From: Thermocaproicibacter sp002410755 | GTDB lineage: Bacteria > Bacillota > Clostridia > Oscillospirales > Acutalibacteraceae | Assembly (NCBI GenBank): GCA_036839715.1 | Contig: DAITDU010000003.1 | Span: forward strand, 1 to 64,000 | Direction of reading: 5' to 3' | Length of the DNA stretch: 64,000 nt | Part shown: positions 8,691 to 16,821 of the stretch, in pieces | Layout: each line of letters starts with the position of its first letter | Position numbering within the stretch: the first letter of the stretch is position 1 | Made by a program: the position numbers and the translations under genes | Notes under the pieces: generated by a model | The model's input: only the letters and a program-made list of their open reading frames with translations | What the model was told of the DNA's origin: nothing | Databases searched by the model: none

Positions 8691-8765
8691 TAGGGATAGC
8701 TTTTGCACTCGAAAATCCGTGCGGTTTTCCAGATAACTGCAGTACTTAAAAATCAGGTGAATGAT

Positions 8766-8891
8766 ATGTCAAAAGGTTTCAGCATCGCTGGGTTTATCTT
8801 GGGCGTTTTTATTACACTCTGTGGCGCTGCGGTGATTATTCTCGGGGCAGTAGGACTGTACCGTTACAGATATGGGAACCGCTACGCTTGA
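8766..8891 (+). CDS. Small single-span membrane protein, 41 residues
   Basis: Starts at ATG 8766 after an AGGTGA site. The product is almost entirely one hydrophobic helix (ISIAGF-like start, then GVFITLCGAAVIILGAVGLY) with a short basic C-terminal tail (RYRYGNRYA). I do not recognise a family. It sits between the butyryl-CoA operon and the FMN riboswitch; the TTGACA of the putative ribU promoter overlaps its stop codon. The good ribosome binding site and clean membrane topology support a real gene, but short ORFs can arise by chance. Confidence 0.5.
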   Translation: MSKGFSIAGFILGVFITLCGAAVIILGAVGLYRYRYGNRYA

Positions 8892-8917
8892 CAGAATGCC
8901 CTTTCTACTGTTACACT
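8888..8917 (+). promoter_or_regulatory. Promoter of the FMN riboswitch-ribU unit
   Basis: TTGACA at 8888-8893 and TACACT at 8912-8917, separated by 18 nt. It lies about 25 nt before the riboswitch. Confidence 0.5.
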
Positions 8918-8936
8918 CTAAGTAAATAATATAAGC

Positions 8937-9062
8937 TGTCTTCGGGGCGGGGTGGAATTCCCCACCGGTGGTAATGCGGCTTTTGCCGACAAGCCCACGA
9001 GCATTTTGCAGACCCGGTATGATTCCGGGGCCGACGGTAAAGTCCGGATGGAAGAAGAACAC
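8937..9062 (+). ncRNA. FMN riboswitch (RFN element)
   Basis: The conserved RFN core is present in order: GGGGCGGGGTGGAATTCCCC, ACCGGTGGTAATG, AAGCCCACGAGC, GCAGACCCGGT, TTCCGGGGCCGACGGTA and AGTCCGGATGGAAGAAG. The outer stem is CTTC with GAAG. Binding of flavin mononucleotide would favour the terminator at 9082-9108 and switch off ribU. Confidence 0.96.
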
Positions 9063-9081
9063 GCGCGTTCTGCGTATTTTC

Positions 9082-9108
9082 GCCCCGCATTTTTGCGGGG
9101 CCTTTTTC
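9082..9108 (+). terminator. FMN riboswitch terminator
   Basis: CCCCGCA and TGCGGGG form a perfect stem followed by CCTTTTTC. It lies between the aptamer and the ribU start. Confidence 0.9.
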
Positions 9109-9136
9109 GTTGACAGCGGAAAAGGAGATTTTACCT

Positions 9137-9763
9137 TTGGTGACTATCAATATTAACAAATCCCATTCTTCTGTTCTCAGTGTCCGCAACATTGCACAAA
9201 CCGGTGTGCTTTCGGCCATCGCATTTCTTTTGATGATGATTGAAATACCGCTCTGGTTTGCACCCGGATTTTACAGAATTGACCTGAGTGAACTTCCAGT
9301 GCTTCTTGGGACTTTTGCCATGGGTCCGCTTTCCGGCGCAATGATCGAGCTGGTAAAGGTAGTGCTTTATTTTTTCCTGCATGGAAGCACAACAGCCGGT
9401 GTAGGTGACTTTGCCAATTTTCTGATTGGCTGTTGTATGGCGGTGCCTGCTGGTATGATTTATCAGCACAGGAAAACAAAGAGGAATGCAGTGATTGGTA
9501 TGGCTGTCGGCACGCTTCTGATGACTGCGGCTGGGGGAGTAATCAATGCTTATGTTCTTCTTCCGCTTTATGCTGCGGTTTTCCACATGCCGATGTCTGC
9601 GCTGATTGCCGCTGGAACAAAGGTCAACCCTGCCATAACGGATCTTTCCGGGTTTATTTTTCTTGTAGTTGTGCCGTTTAACCTGCTGAAAGGGACTATT
9701 GTCTCGGTTTTAACCTTTTTGCTATATAAACATGTAAGCCCTATCCTCCATGGAAAATATTGA
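9137..9763 (+). CDS. ribU: Riboflavin ECF transporter S component
   Basis: Substrate-binding membrane subunit of an energy-coupling factor transporter that imports riboflavin. About 208 residues with six hydrophobic segments and the family signature GFYRIDLSELPVLLG, MGPLSGAMIELVKV and TTAGVGDFANFLIG. The start is TTG 9137 or GTG 9140 after AAAGGAG; an earlier TTG at 9110 is in the riboswitch terminator and is rejected. The EcfA/EcfT energising module is elsewhere. Controlled by the upstream FMN riboswitch. Confidence 0.94.
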   Translation: MVTININKSHSSVLSVRNIAQTGVLSAIAFLLMMIEIPLWFAPGFYRIDLSELPVLLGTFAMGPLSGAMIELVKVVLYFFLHGSTTAGVGDFANFLIGCCMAVPAGMIYQHRKTKRNAVIGMAVGTLLMTAAGGVINAYVLLPLYAAVFHMPMSALIAAGTKVNPAITDLSGFIFLVVVPFNLLKGTIVSVLTFLLYKHVSPILHGKY

Positions 9764-9799
9764 TGGCAGTATTTTCTGACATATAATCTGATTTGTATA

Positions 9800-9828
9800 T
9801 TTACGTGCACTTGAATTCATGATATAAT
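9800..9828 (+). promoter_or_regulatory. metK promoter
   Basis: TTTACG (9800-9805), 17-nt spacer, TATAAT (9823-9828). Transcription would start near 9835, shortly before the SAM-I aptamer. Confidence 0.6.
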
Positions 9829-9850
9829 TTCTTTCATACAAGTGAATATG

Positions 9851-9952
9851 CCCTTATCAAGAGTGACAGAGGGAACAGGCCCTGTGATGTCCAACAACCT
9901 GCCGAGACAAGGCAAGGTGCTAAATCCTGCGGGAGACCGATAGATGAGGTTC
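9851..9952 (+). ncRNA. SAM-I riboswitch (S-box)
   Basis: Conserved S-box parts occur in order: CTTATCAAGAG (9853), GAGGGAACAGGCCCTGTGATG, CAACAACC, AAGGTGCTAAATCCTGC and GATAGATGAGG at the 3' end of P1. The core departs slightly from consensus (CCAACAACC instead of CCGGCAACC). It precedes metK and a terminator, so S-adenosylmethionine should repress its own synthase. Confidence 0.93.
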
Positions 9953-9961
9953 AATTTTAAG

Positions 9962-9992
9962 TGCCGCTCGGTTTTCCGGGCGGCATATTTTT
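9962..9992 (+). terminator. SAM-I riboswitch terminator
   Basis: TGCCGCTCGG pairs with CCGGGCGGCA around a TTTT loop, followed by TATTTTT. Confidence 0.9.
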
Positions 9993-10026
9993 GGTAAGTC
10001 TGCAAAAAACAGGAGGTTTTAAAGTT

Positions 10027-11208
10027 ATGGCAAAGCATTTATTTACTTCAGAATCTGTCACAGAAGGTCATCCAGACAAAATCTGCGACCAAATCGCTGA
10101 TGCTGTCCTTGACGCGATCCTTGCACAGGATCCGAATGCGCACGTTGCCTGCGAAGTATCAGCATCAACCGGCGTAATTCATGTGTTTGGGGAAATTTCC
10201 ACAACCTGCTACGTCGATATTGCCACTATTGCACGCAATGTCATTAAGGACATCGGCTATGATAACCCAGCCTGCGGCTTTGACGGCAACACCTGTGGTG
10301 TACTGACTTCCATTGACATTCAGTCCCCGGATATTGCAATGGGTGTCAACCGTTCTTTTGAGGTTCAAAATGGCTCAAACGACAACGATGATCTTATTGG
10401 CGCAGGCGACCAGGGTATGATGTTTGGATATGCCTGCGATGAGACGCCGGAGCTGATGCCCATGTCGATTTCCCTTGCGCATAAGCTCGCAAAGCGCCTT
10501 GCCAAAGTTCGCAAGGATGGCACCCTTTCTTACCTCCGTCCAGATGGGAAAACGCAGGTCACGGTAGAATATGATGGTGATACTCCTATCCGTGTAGATA
10601 CTGTTGTTATCTCTGCTCAACATGATCCGGATGTCTCATTGGAACAAATCCGCAGAGATATCAAGAAATATGTAATTTGTCCTGTTATCCCGCAGAAATG
10701 GCTAGACGAGAAAACAAAGTATTACATTAACCCGACTGGCCGGTTTGTTATCGGCGGTCCGGTTGGCGACAGCGGCCTCACCGGAAGAAAAATTATCGTT
10801 GATACCTATGGCGGCTATGGGCGCCATGGCGGCGGCTCTTTCTCCGGAAAGGATCCGACTAAGGTAGACCGCTCTGCAAGCTATGCGGCGCGCTATGTCG
10901 CAAAGAACATTGTTGCGGCCGGCCTTGCAAAGAAATGCGAAGTGCAGCTTGCTTATGCAATCGGTGTTGCACATCCTGTTTCCATTGCAGTTGACGCTTT
11001 CGGAACCTCCAAATATTCCAATGAGCAGCTCGCCGGTGCCGTCGAAAAAGTTTTTGATCTCCGTCCGAACGCAATCATCCGTAACCTAGACCTCCGCAGG
11101 CCAATTTACCGCAAGGTCGCAAATTATGGTCATATGGGCCGTGAAGACCTGAACGTCCCGTGGGAGAGGCGTGACAAAGTGGACGCGCTTAAAGCAGCCT
11201 TAAAGTAG
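10027..11208 (+). CDS. metK: S-adenosylmethionine synthase
   Basis: Makes S-adenosylmethionine from methionine and ATP. 393 residues, the normal length, with the signatures GAGDQGMMFGYA and GGGSFSGKDPTKVDRSA, and the N-terminal SESVTEGHPDKICDQIAD. The ATG at 10027 follows CAGGAGG; a longer reading starts inside the riboswitch terminator. Expressed under SAM-I riboswitch control and ended by an intrinsic terminator that also carries the ribosome binding site of the next gene. Confidence 0.97.
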   Translation: MAKHLFTSESVTEGHPDKICDQIADAVLDAILAQDPNAHVACEVSASTGVIHVFGEISTTCYVDIATIARNVIKDIGYDNPACGFDGNTCGVLTSIDIQSPDIAMGVNRSFEVQNGSNDNDDLIGAGDQGMMFGYACDETPELMPMSISLAHKLAKRLAKVRKDGTLSYLRPDGKTQVTVEYDGDTPIRVDTVVISAQHDPDVSLEQIRRDIKKYVICPVIPQKWLDEKTKYYINPTGRFVIGGPVGDSGLTGRKIIVDTYGGYGRHGGGSFSGKDPTKVDRSASYAARYVAKNIVAAGLAKKCEVQLAYAIGVAHPVSIAVDAFGTSKYSNEQLAGAVEKVFDLRPNAIIRNLDLRRPIYRKVANYGHMGREDLNVPWERRDKVDALKAALK

Positions 11209-11231
11209 GCCTGCACAACCCTGTCAAAATG

Positions 11232-11270
11232 TCACTCCGGCACATAAACTGTGTGCTGGGGTGATTTTTT
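11232..11270 (+). terminator. metK terminator overlapping the next gene's ribosome binding site
   Basis: TCACTCCGGCACA pairs with TGTGTGCTGGGGTGA (thirteen pairs with two G-T wobbles and a small bulge), followed at once by TTTTTT. The next gene's ATG (11271) directly follows the T-run, and GGGGTGA in the 3' arm is its only Shine-Dalgarno. Confidence 0.8.
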
Positions 11271-11603
11271 ATGCCGGAACTCTTTTTCAGGTGCCTGTTT
11301 TCTGTCCTTGCAATTCTCGGCGCTGTTGAAGCAGTCCGAGTTGCCATAGCGCAGGCATTCCGGAAAGACTGTCCCGCACACCACTACCTGATGTTCTCAC
11401 TTTCGGGCCACGATGAACAGGCCGAACAGCGCCTGCGCAGCGCGTATCTGCGTGCGGAGTGGATTGGGGCTGGGACGCAGGTTGTGTGCCTTGACCGCGG
11501 GATGGATCAGGATACACGTCGTATCTGTGAGATGGTATGCGCCGACCACCCGGAGATTATCTGCTGCACACCGGAGGACTTTGAAAAATTCTGGATGACC
11601 TGA
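11271..11603 (+). CDS. Conserved-looking hypothetical protein, 110 residues
   Basis: Function not recognised. The N-terminus is hydrophobic (FFRCLFSVLAILGAVEAVRVAIA), the middle has a beta-alpha pattern (HHYLMFSLSGHDEQAEQRLR), and the end has several cysteines (VVCLDRG, RICEMVCADH, IICCTPEDF). It has no transmembrane anchor beyond the first 25 residues. The gene starts directly behind the metK terminator and its Shine-Dalgarno lies in the terminator stem, so translation would be possible only on read-through transcripts or when the stem melts. recD2 follows with its own promoter. Confidence 0.65.
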   Translation: MPELFFRCLFSVLAILGAVEAVRVAIAQAFRKDCPAHHYLMFSLSGHDEQAEQRLRSAYLRAEWIGAGTQVVCLDRGMDQDTRRICEMVCADHPEIICCTPEDFEKFWMT

Positions 11604-11604
11604 T

Positions 11605-11633
11605 TTGCAAATATGTACGGAATCGGTTATACT
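11605..11633 (+). promoter_or_regulatory. recD2 promoter
   Basis: TTGCAA (11605-11610), 17-nt spacer, TATACT (11628-11633). Confidence 0.65.
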
Positions 11634-11666
11634 GAAAACAGCTTATAATGAAGTCGGGGAAACTTT

Positions 11667-13898
11667 GTGGAGAAAGAAAAACTTCTGGAAATGACCGGCT
11701 CTGTGGAGCAGGTAGTGTATCGGAACGAAAAAAACGGATATGCCGTTATTGAGATGAACAATGGGGAAGAGCTTGTTACTGTTGTTGGTACGATGCCGTT
11801 TGTCGGTGTAGGGGAAGAATTGCATGTTGTTGGCGGATGGACTGTCAGCCCGACTTATGGGACGCAGTTTAAGGTACAGGCGGTAGAACGTTCGGCCCCT
11901 GCGGATGCTGCTGCAATTTTGAAGTATCTGTCTTCTGGTGCAGTGAAAGGAATAGGCCCATCAACGGCGAAAAAACTGGTTGATGCTTTTGGAGAGCGCA
12001 CGTTGGAAGTGCTGGAACATAAGCCGGAACGCCTTTCAGAGGTCAAAGGAATTACACCTGCAAAAGCTGCCCACATCAGTGAAGAATTTCAACGCATAGG
12101 CGGTATTCGTGAAACAATGATAAAACTTTCCAGTTTTGGAATTGCGCCGGAAGAAGCTGTTCGTGTCTGGAAGGCCTTTGGACCGAAAGCTGAGGATATG
12201 ATTTGCAATAATCCATACTGTATCTGCGATGACGGGCTGGAAATTGATTTTTCTCGGGCAGACCGCATTGCTGCGATGATGGAGCGTCCGCAGGATGACC
12301 ACTGTCGGCTGCGTGCAGGTATCGTTTATGTCTTGAAACATAATGAAAAGAATGGCCATACCTGTCTGCCTGCCGACAAGCTTTCTTTCGCTTCGACGAG
12401 AATGCTTGGCGTTCCAAAGGAACTTGTTCAGGATGTTTTGCGGGAACTGACGGAAGAAAACTCGCTTATCCGCCGTACTTTCCACGAACGGGATTTTGTC
12501 TTTACGCCGTCTCTTTACCGTTCGGAGACCTATATTGCTGGACGAATCCGTATGATGCTGCGTTTCCCTGCGCGGCCTGTCGCTGGTGTGGAAGGTTATA
12601 TTTCCACCATTGAGGCAGAGGAGCAGATTGAGTATGCAGAACTTCAGAAAACCGCAATTAAAGAAGCACTCACAAGGGGAATGCTGATTTTGACCGGTGG
12701 GCCTGGCACCGGCAAGACGACGACACTCAATGCAATCATCCGAATCCTAACTTTTGAAGGAGAAAGGGTTATGCTTGCAGCGCCAACCGGGCGTGCGGCC
12801 AAACGGATGTCGGAGCTGACAGGGAGCGAAGCAAAGACGCTTCACCGCCTGCTCCGTGTGAAATGGGATGATAATGACCACCCGGAATTTGAGAAAAATG
12901 AAAAAGATCTCCTTGAATGCGATACGCTGATTATTGATGAGCTTTCGATGGTGGATACCTCCCTTTTTGAAGCTGCGCTCCGGGCATTGCCGCTTGGCTC
13001 CCGGCTAATTATGGTTGGTGACTGTGATCAGCTTCCGTCTGTTGGGCCTGGAAACGTCCTTGGTGACCTGATTGCTTCGGGGCTTGTGCCTGTTGTGCAA
13101 CTGAAAGAAGTATTCCGCCAGTCCATGAAGAGTTTAATTGTTGCCAATGCGCACCGGATTGTTGAAGGGCAGACTCCTGACCTTACCGTGCATACTTCTG
13201 ACTTCTTTTTTCTGCCCTACCGCTCAGCCGAGGAAATCAGTTCGGTTATTGTCGATCTTTGCACAAGACGCCTGCCTTCAAGTTACGGCTATTCACCGAT
13301 GACAGATATTCAGGTGCTTTCTCCGGGGCGGAAAGGGGAGCTAGGCACCGTCGAATTGAACCGCAGGCTGCAACAGGCTATCAATCCGCCAGCTCCTGAA
13401 AAAAAAGAGATTACACTGAATGGGGTTTTGTTCCGCGAAGGGGACAAAGTCATGCAGGTCAAAAACAATTATGAACTGCCGTGGGTAAAAGACGACGGGA
13501 CTTATGGAGAAGGTATTTTCAACGGCGACCTTGGCATTCTGGAAAAGATTGATCGGCGGGCTTCCATTCTTACTGTACGGATGGATGACCGTCTGGTCAG
13601 CTATGAAACGGAGACAGCGTTGGAATTGGAACAAGCCTACGCCATGACAGTCCATAAGAGTCAAGGCAATGAATTCCCATCTGTTATTATTCCAATGTAC
13701 CGCAGTGCGCCGCAATTATGTTACCGCAATCTGCTTTATACCGCTGTGACAAGGGCAAAGTCGCTGTTAATTCTTGTAGGACGTCCTGAAATGGTACATG
13801 CAATGGTCGCAAACAACAGAAAAACACGCCGCTATACTGGCCTTGGCTACCTGCTCTTGGAGGATGATGAAATACAGAATGAAAAAACGGATGGCTGA
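11667..13898 (+). CDS. recD2: RecD-like 5'-3' DNA helicase RecD2
   Basis: An SF1B helicase of the stand-alone RecD2 type found in bacteria without RecBC; involved in DNA repair and replication fork maintenance. 743 residues: N-terminal OB-like domain (about 1-95), helix-hairpin-helix region (about 95-200), then the motor with Walker A GGPGTGKTT (about residue 342), motif II LIIDELSMVD, GDCDQLPSVGPG, and the C-terminal motif AMTVHKSQGNEFP. The start is GTG 11667 with a weak GGGGA upstream. Its 3' end overlaps comF. Confidence 0.95.
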   Translation: MEKEKLLEMTGSVEQVVYRNEKNGYAVIEMNNGEELVTVVGTMPFVGVGEELHVVGGWTVSPTYGTQFKVQAVERSAPADAAAILKYLSSGAVKGIGPSTAKKLVDAFGERTLEVLEHKPERLSEVKGITPAKAAHISEEFQRIGGIRETMIKLSSFGIAPEEAVRVWKAFGPKAEDMICNNPYCICDDGLEIDFSRADRIAAMMERPQDDHCRLRAGIVYVLKHNEKNGHTCLPADKLSFASTRMLGVPKELVQDVLRELTEENSLIRRTFHERDFVFTPSLYRSETYIAGRIRMMLRFPARPVAGVEGYISTIEAEEQIEYAELQKTAIKEALTRGMLILTGGPGTGKTTTLNAIIRILTFEGERVMLAAPTGRAAKRMSELTGSEAKTLHRLLRVKWDDNDHPEFEKNEKDLLECDTLIIDELSMVDTSLFEAALRALPLGSRLIMVGDCDQLPSVGPGNVLGDLIASGLVPVVQLKEVFRQSMKSLIVANAHRIVEGQTPDLTVHTSDFFFLPYRSAEEISSVIVDLCTRRLPSSYGYSPMTDIQVLSPGRKGELGTVELNRRLQQAINPPAPEKKEITLNGVLFREGDKVMQVKNNYELPWVKDDGTYGEGIFNGDLGILEKIDRRASILTVRMDDRLVSYETETALELEQAYAMTVHKSQGNEFPSVIIPMYRSAPQLCYRNLLYTAVTRAKSLLILVGRPEMVHAMVANNRKTRRYTGLGYLLLEDDEIQNEKTDG

Positions 13899-14574
13899 CA
13901 AAGCCTGCATGCTGCTTTCCTGGTGTGCCGATTTGTTATTTCCGCCGCGCTGTGTTTTCTGCGGGGAAATTGTACCTCCCGGAGAAAAAGTTTGCCGGAG
14001 GTGTACCTCTGAAATACTTCCGTCCGGTGAAGTCTTCTGTGTGTCTGTTCCGGTAGGAAACACCCAGATCCTTTGCACTTATCTGTTCCCTTATGAAGGG
14101 AAAGTGCGTGATTCCATTCTGAACTTCAAATTTCACGGGCAGAAGAGGAATGCCCTCTATTATGCGGAGAAGCTGGCAGCCCAGAGTGCGGTTGCATTCC
14201 CGCGCTTAAAATTTGACGCAGTGACTTGTGTTCCACTTACGCGGGACCGGGAACATGAAAGGGGCTACAATCAATCGGAACTGATTGCAAGGCCGCTTGC
14301 AGAAGCTCTTGAAATCCCATTTTTTCCGTGCCTTAAAAAAACCGGGAAAAACAAGGTGCAGCATTTTTTAAATCGAGAAGAGCGGCTCCGCAATGTACAT
14401 GGCATATATGCATTATCAGAAAAGAATGACATTTCCGGGAAAAAGATACTTCTTGTTGACGATATTCTGACAACTGGTTCCACAATGGGGGAATGCGCAT
14501 TTGTTCTGTTGCAAGGAGGCGCTGCTTCTGTCCGGGGTGCTGTTATTGCGAAAGCAGGGCTTGAATCAGGTTGA
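13867..14574 (+). CDS. ComF family phosphoribosyltransferase-like protein
   Basis: About 235 residues. It has an N-terminal zinc-finger pair (CVFC and CRRC, about residues 36-53) and a C-terminal PRPP-binding loop VDDILTTGSTM. ComF/GntX proteins are linked to DNA uptake in competence, though the biochemical role is poorly defined. The start is uncertain: ATG 13864/13867 sit 0-3 nt from GGAGG, and 13879 and 13891 are alternatives. The gene overlaps the end of recD2, a helicase-comF pairing common in Firmicutes. Confidence 0.88.
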   Translation: MKYRMKKRMADKACMLLSWCADLLFPPRCVFCGEIVPPGEKVCRRCTSEILPSGEVFCVSVPVGNTQILCTYLFPYEGKVRDSILNFKFHGQKRNALYYAEKLAAQSAVAFPRLKFDAVTCVPLTRDREHERGYNQSELIARPLAEALEIPFFPCLKKTGKNKVQHFLNREERLRNVHGIYALSEKNDISGKKILLVDDILTTGSTMGECAFVLLQGGAASVRGAVIAKAGLESG

Positions 14575-14599
14575 AAAAGAACGTTCCCTGTAATATAAT
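14571..14599 (+). promoter_or_regulatory. Promoter of the MreB-family gene
   Basis: TTGAAA (14571-14576), 17-nt spacer, TATAAT (14594-14599). The transcript would begin near 14606 and carry a leader of about 78 nt. Confidence 0.7.
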
Positions 14600-14683
14600 A
14601 AGGAAAACCAAACACAATATATCGAGTAGGGATCCGTCGGGAAACGGCGGGAACCGTCAGCTTACAGAAATGGATGTGGTCGC

Positions 14684-15709
14684 ATGGCAGGCGCCGATAT
14701 TGCGCTCGACCTTGGAACTTCTTATGTAAAAATTTATCTTGACGGCAAGGGAATTATTCTGAACGAGCCCGCCGTCGTTTCCATCAATTTGGAGACAGAT
14801 GAGGCCTTGGCAGTTGGGAAAAAAGCTTATGCAATGATTGGCCGTACCTCAGATAAAATCCAGGTTTGCCATCCGCTTTCCGGCGGAGTGATTTCGCAGT
14901 TCGACCTTGCAAAGTATCTGATTGAGACGTATCTGAAAAAGATTAATGTGAGCCGTTTGATTATGCCACGCGTTGTTGTCAGTGTTCCCTGCGGTATCAC
15001 GGAAGTGGAAGAGCGTGCCGTTGTCGATTCAGTCAGTTCAACCGGGGTGCGGAAAGTTTGCCTGATTGATGAGCCTGTTGCTGCTGCCCTTGGTGCAGGG
15101 CTTGACATTTCAAAGCCGCATGGCTCGCTTGTTGTGGATCTTGGCGGCGGGACGACCGATATGGCCGTGATTTCGCTTTATGGCATTGCCATTTCCCGCT
15201 CTGTCCGGATCGCAGGTGATGCTTTTGATGATGCCGTGACAAAATATATCCGCCGGAAATACAATTTGCTTATTGGCCCGCGCATGGCGGAAGAATGCAA
15301 AATAGCGATTGGCTGTGTATTTCCGCGCAAGGATATCCTAACTTTCCGGGTAAAGGGACGCAATGCAATGACAGGTTTGCCACAGTGGGCAGATATTACA
15401 AGCGACGAAATGCTGGAAGCCCTGTTTGACAGTGCCATGAAAGTTGTCCGTGAAATTCAGGACATGCTGGAAAAAACTCCGCCAGAACTGATGGGGGATA
15501 TTGATTCCGATGGAATCGTTTTAACAGGCGGCTCTTCACAGATTTACGGCTTTGACCAACTGATTTCCCAAAAAACAAAGCTTAGTGTCCGTGTTGCGGA
15601 TGACCCGCAGAACTGTGTAGCTCGTGGAGCGGGCAAGGCAATCCCGTTTATTGACTATATGGAGGGCAGTGGAAACGAAAAGCTGAATCCCCTTAGGGCA
15701 ATATACTGA
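14684..15709 (+). CDS. MreB/Mbl-family actin-like protein
   Basis: A bacterial actin that normally organises lateral cell-wall synthesis at the membrane. 341 residues, standard MreB length, with phosphate-1 motif LDLGTSYVKIY, phosphate-2 motif VDLGGGTTDMAVIS, the IRRKYNLLIG segment and the adenosine motif GIVLTGGSSQIYGF. The first and last motifs differ from canonical MreB (GTANT, GGGALL), so it may be a divergent paralogue. No mreC or mreD follows; the nearest downstream gene is of DUF5685 type. The start at ATG 14684 has only a weak ribosome binding site. Confidence 0.88.
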   Translation: MAGADIALDLGTSYVKIYLDGKGIILNEPAVVSINLETDEALAVGKKAYAMIGRTSDKIQVCHPLSGGVISQFDLAKYLIETYLKKINVSRLIMPRVVVSVPCGITEVEERAVVDSVSSTGVRKVCLIDEPVAAALGAGLDISKPHGSLVVDLGGGTTDMAVISLYGIAISRSVRIAGDAFDDAVTKYIRRKYNLLIGPRMAEECKIAIGCVFPRKDILTFRVKGRNAMTGLPQWADITSDEMLEALFDSAMKVVREIQDMLEKTPPELMGDIDSDGIVLTGGSSQIYGFDQLISQKTKLSVRVADDPQNCVARGAGKAIPFIDYMEGSGNEKLNPLRAIY

Positions 15710-15915
15710 GCAACCGTTATGCAGTTAGGGCATTTAACCTCGCCGCGTGCAGACAAAGCAGTGTCCCCCCCTTGCAGGGCATGGATGAACCAGCTTAAAA
15801 GGAATAATCTGGCGGAAAGCTGTAAAAAAGTTCATAAAATGTTCATGGAACCAACAGATAGGTTATAGTAAAATAAGCTCAGCCAGAGGACAAAGGGAAC
15901 AGGGGGATGATTTTT

Positions 15916-16821
15916 GTGTTCGGGTACATTAGGCCGCAGAAATCAGAGCTCCTTGTTCGAGAATTTGAGGAATACAACGGCATTTACTGTGCACTGTGCC
16001 GCAGTTTGGGCCGTGAGTATGGCCCTTTTGCACGTTTGGCCCTCAATTATGATTGTACTTTCTATGCATTGCTGCTGTTTGCACTTTCCTCTGGAGGGCA
16101 ACCCGGCTTTTCAAAAGGCCGGTGTGTTGTGAATCCCTTGAAAAAATGTTTTTTTTGCAGGGAACGTAACAATTCGCTGTCTTCTGCCGCAGCTCTTACC
16201 ATTATCCTTGCCTATTACAAAGTCTGTGACGATGTGGCAGATTCCGGATTTTTCCGTAGCCTTTTTGCCCGATTTTCCTTGCTGTTCCTACACCATGCAC
16301 ATAAAAAAGCGGACACTAGGTATCCGAAGCTTGAAAAAGCTGTTTCCAAAGCAATGAGAAAACAGCAGACAGTTGAAATCGGAAATTCCCCGGGAGTTGA
16401 CCTTTGCGCTGAGCCGACCGCAGGGATGATGGCAGAGCTTTTTGCCGACGCTGCAGGACCGGAAAAAAGCGGAACACCGGCAGCTCAGGTGCTTCGTGAG
16501 ACAGGCTATTGCCTTGGCCGGTGGACCTACCTGATTGATGCTGCGGATGATCTGCCGAAGGACATCCGGAGAAAGTCTTTTAATCCATTTGCGGTGAAGT
16601 TTCAGTTGGATGAAAAGAGTCCTCCTGAGGCACTGAAGCAAGCCCGCTATTATGCAAATTCCGTTTTGAATGGGACTCTGTCTCAGTTAGATGCTGCGGC
16701 CGATTTGCTGGAGCTGGGTTGCTTTGAACCTGCCATCCGAAACATAATATTTCTTGGCCTGCCAATGATGCAGAGACAACGATTATTCAGGAAGGAGAAC
16801 GGCAATGTCAGATCCCTATGA
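15916..16821 (+). CDS. DUF5685-type protein
   Basis: About 301 residues. I choose the GTG at 15916, which gives the N-terminus MFGYIRPQKSELL and stands 9 nt from AGGGGG; the ATG at 15907 directly abuts that site. The N-terminal part has paired cysteines (GIYCALCRSLG and a KKCFFC pair), followed by helical segments with KVCDDVADSG and YLIDAADDLPKDIRR. The acidic motifs superficially resemble prenyl-synthase-fold metal sites. Function unknown. It overlaps the J-domain gene by 17 nt, suggesting translational coupling. Confidence 0.75.
   Translation: MFGYIRPQKSELLVREFEEYNGIYCALCRSLGREYGPFARLALNYDCTFYALLLFALSSGGQPGFSKGRCVVNPLKKCFFCRERNNSLSSAAALTIILAYYKVCDDVADSGFFRSLFARFSLLFLHHAHKKADTRYPKLEKAVSKAMRKQQTVEIGNSPGVDLCAEPTAGMMAELFADAAGPEKSGTPAAQVLRETGYCLGRWTYLIDAADDLPKDIRRKSFNPFAVKFQLDEKSPPEALKQARYYANSVLNGTLSQLDAAADLLELGCFEPAIRNIIFLGLPMMQRQRLFRKENGNVRSL

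Noticed and set aside
15719..15868. 49-residue plus-strand frame between the MreB-family and DUF5685-type genes
   Set aside because: No ribosome binding site, its end runs into a probable promoter, and the sequence looks like noise.
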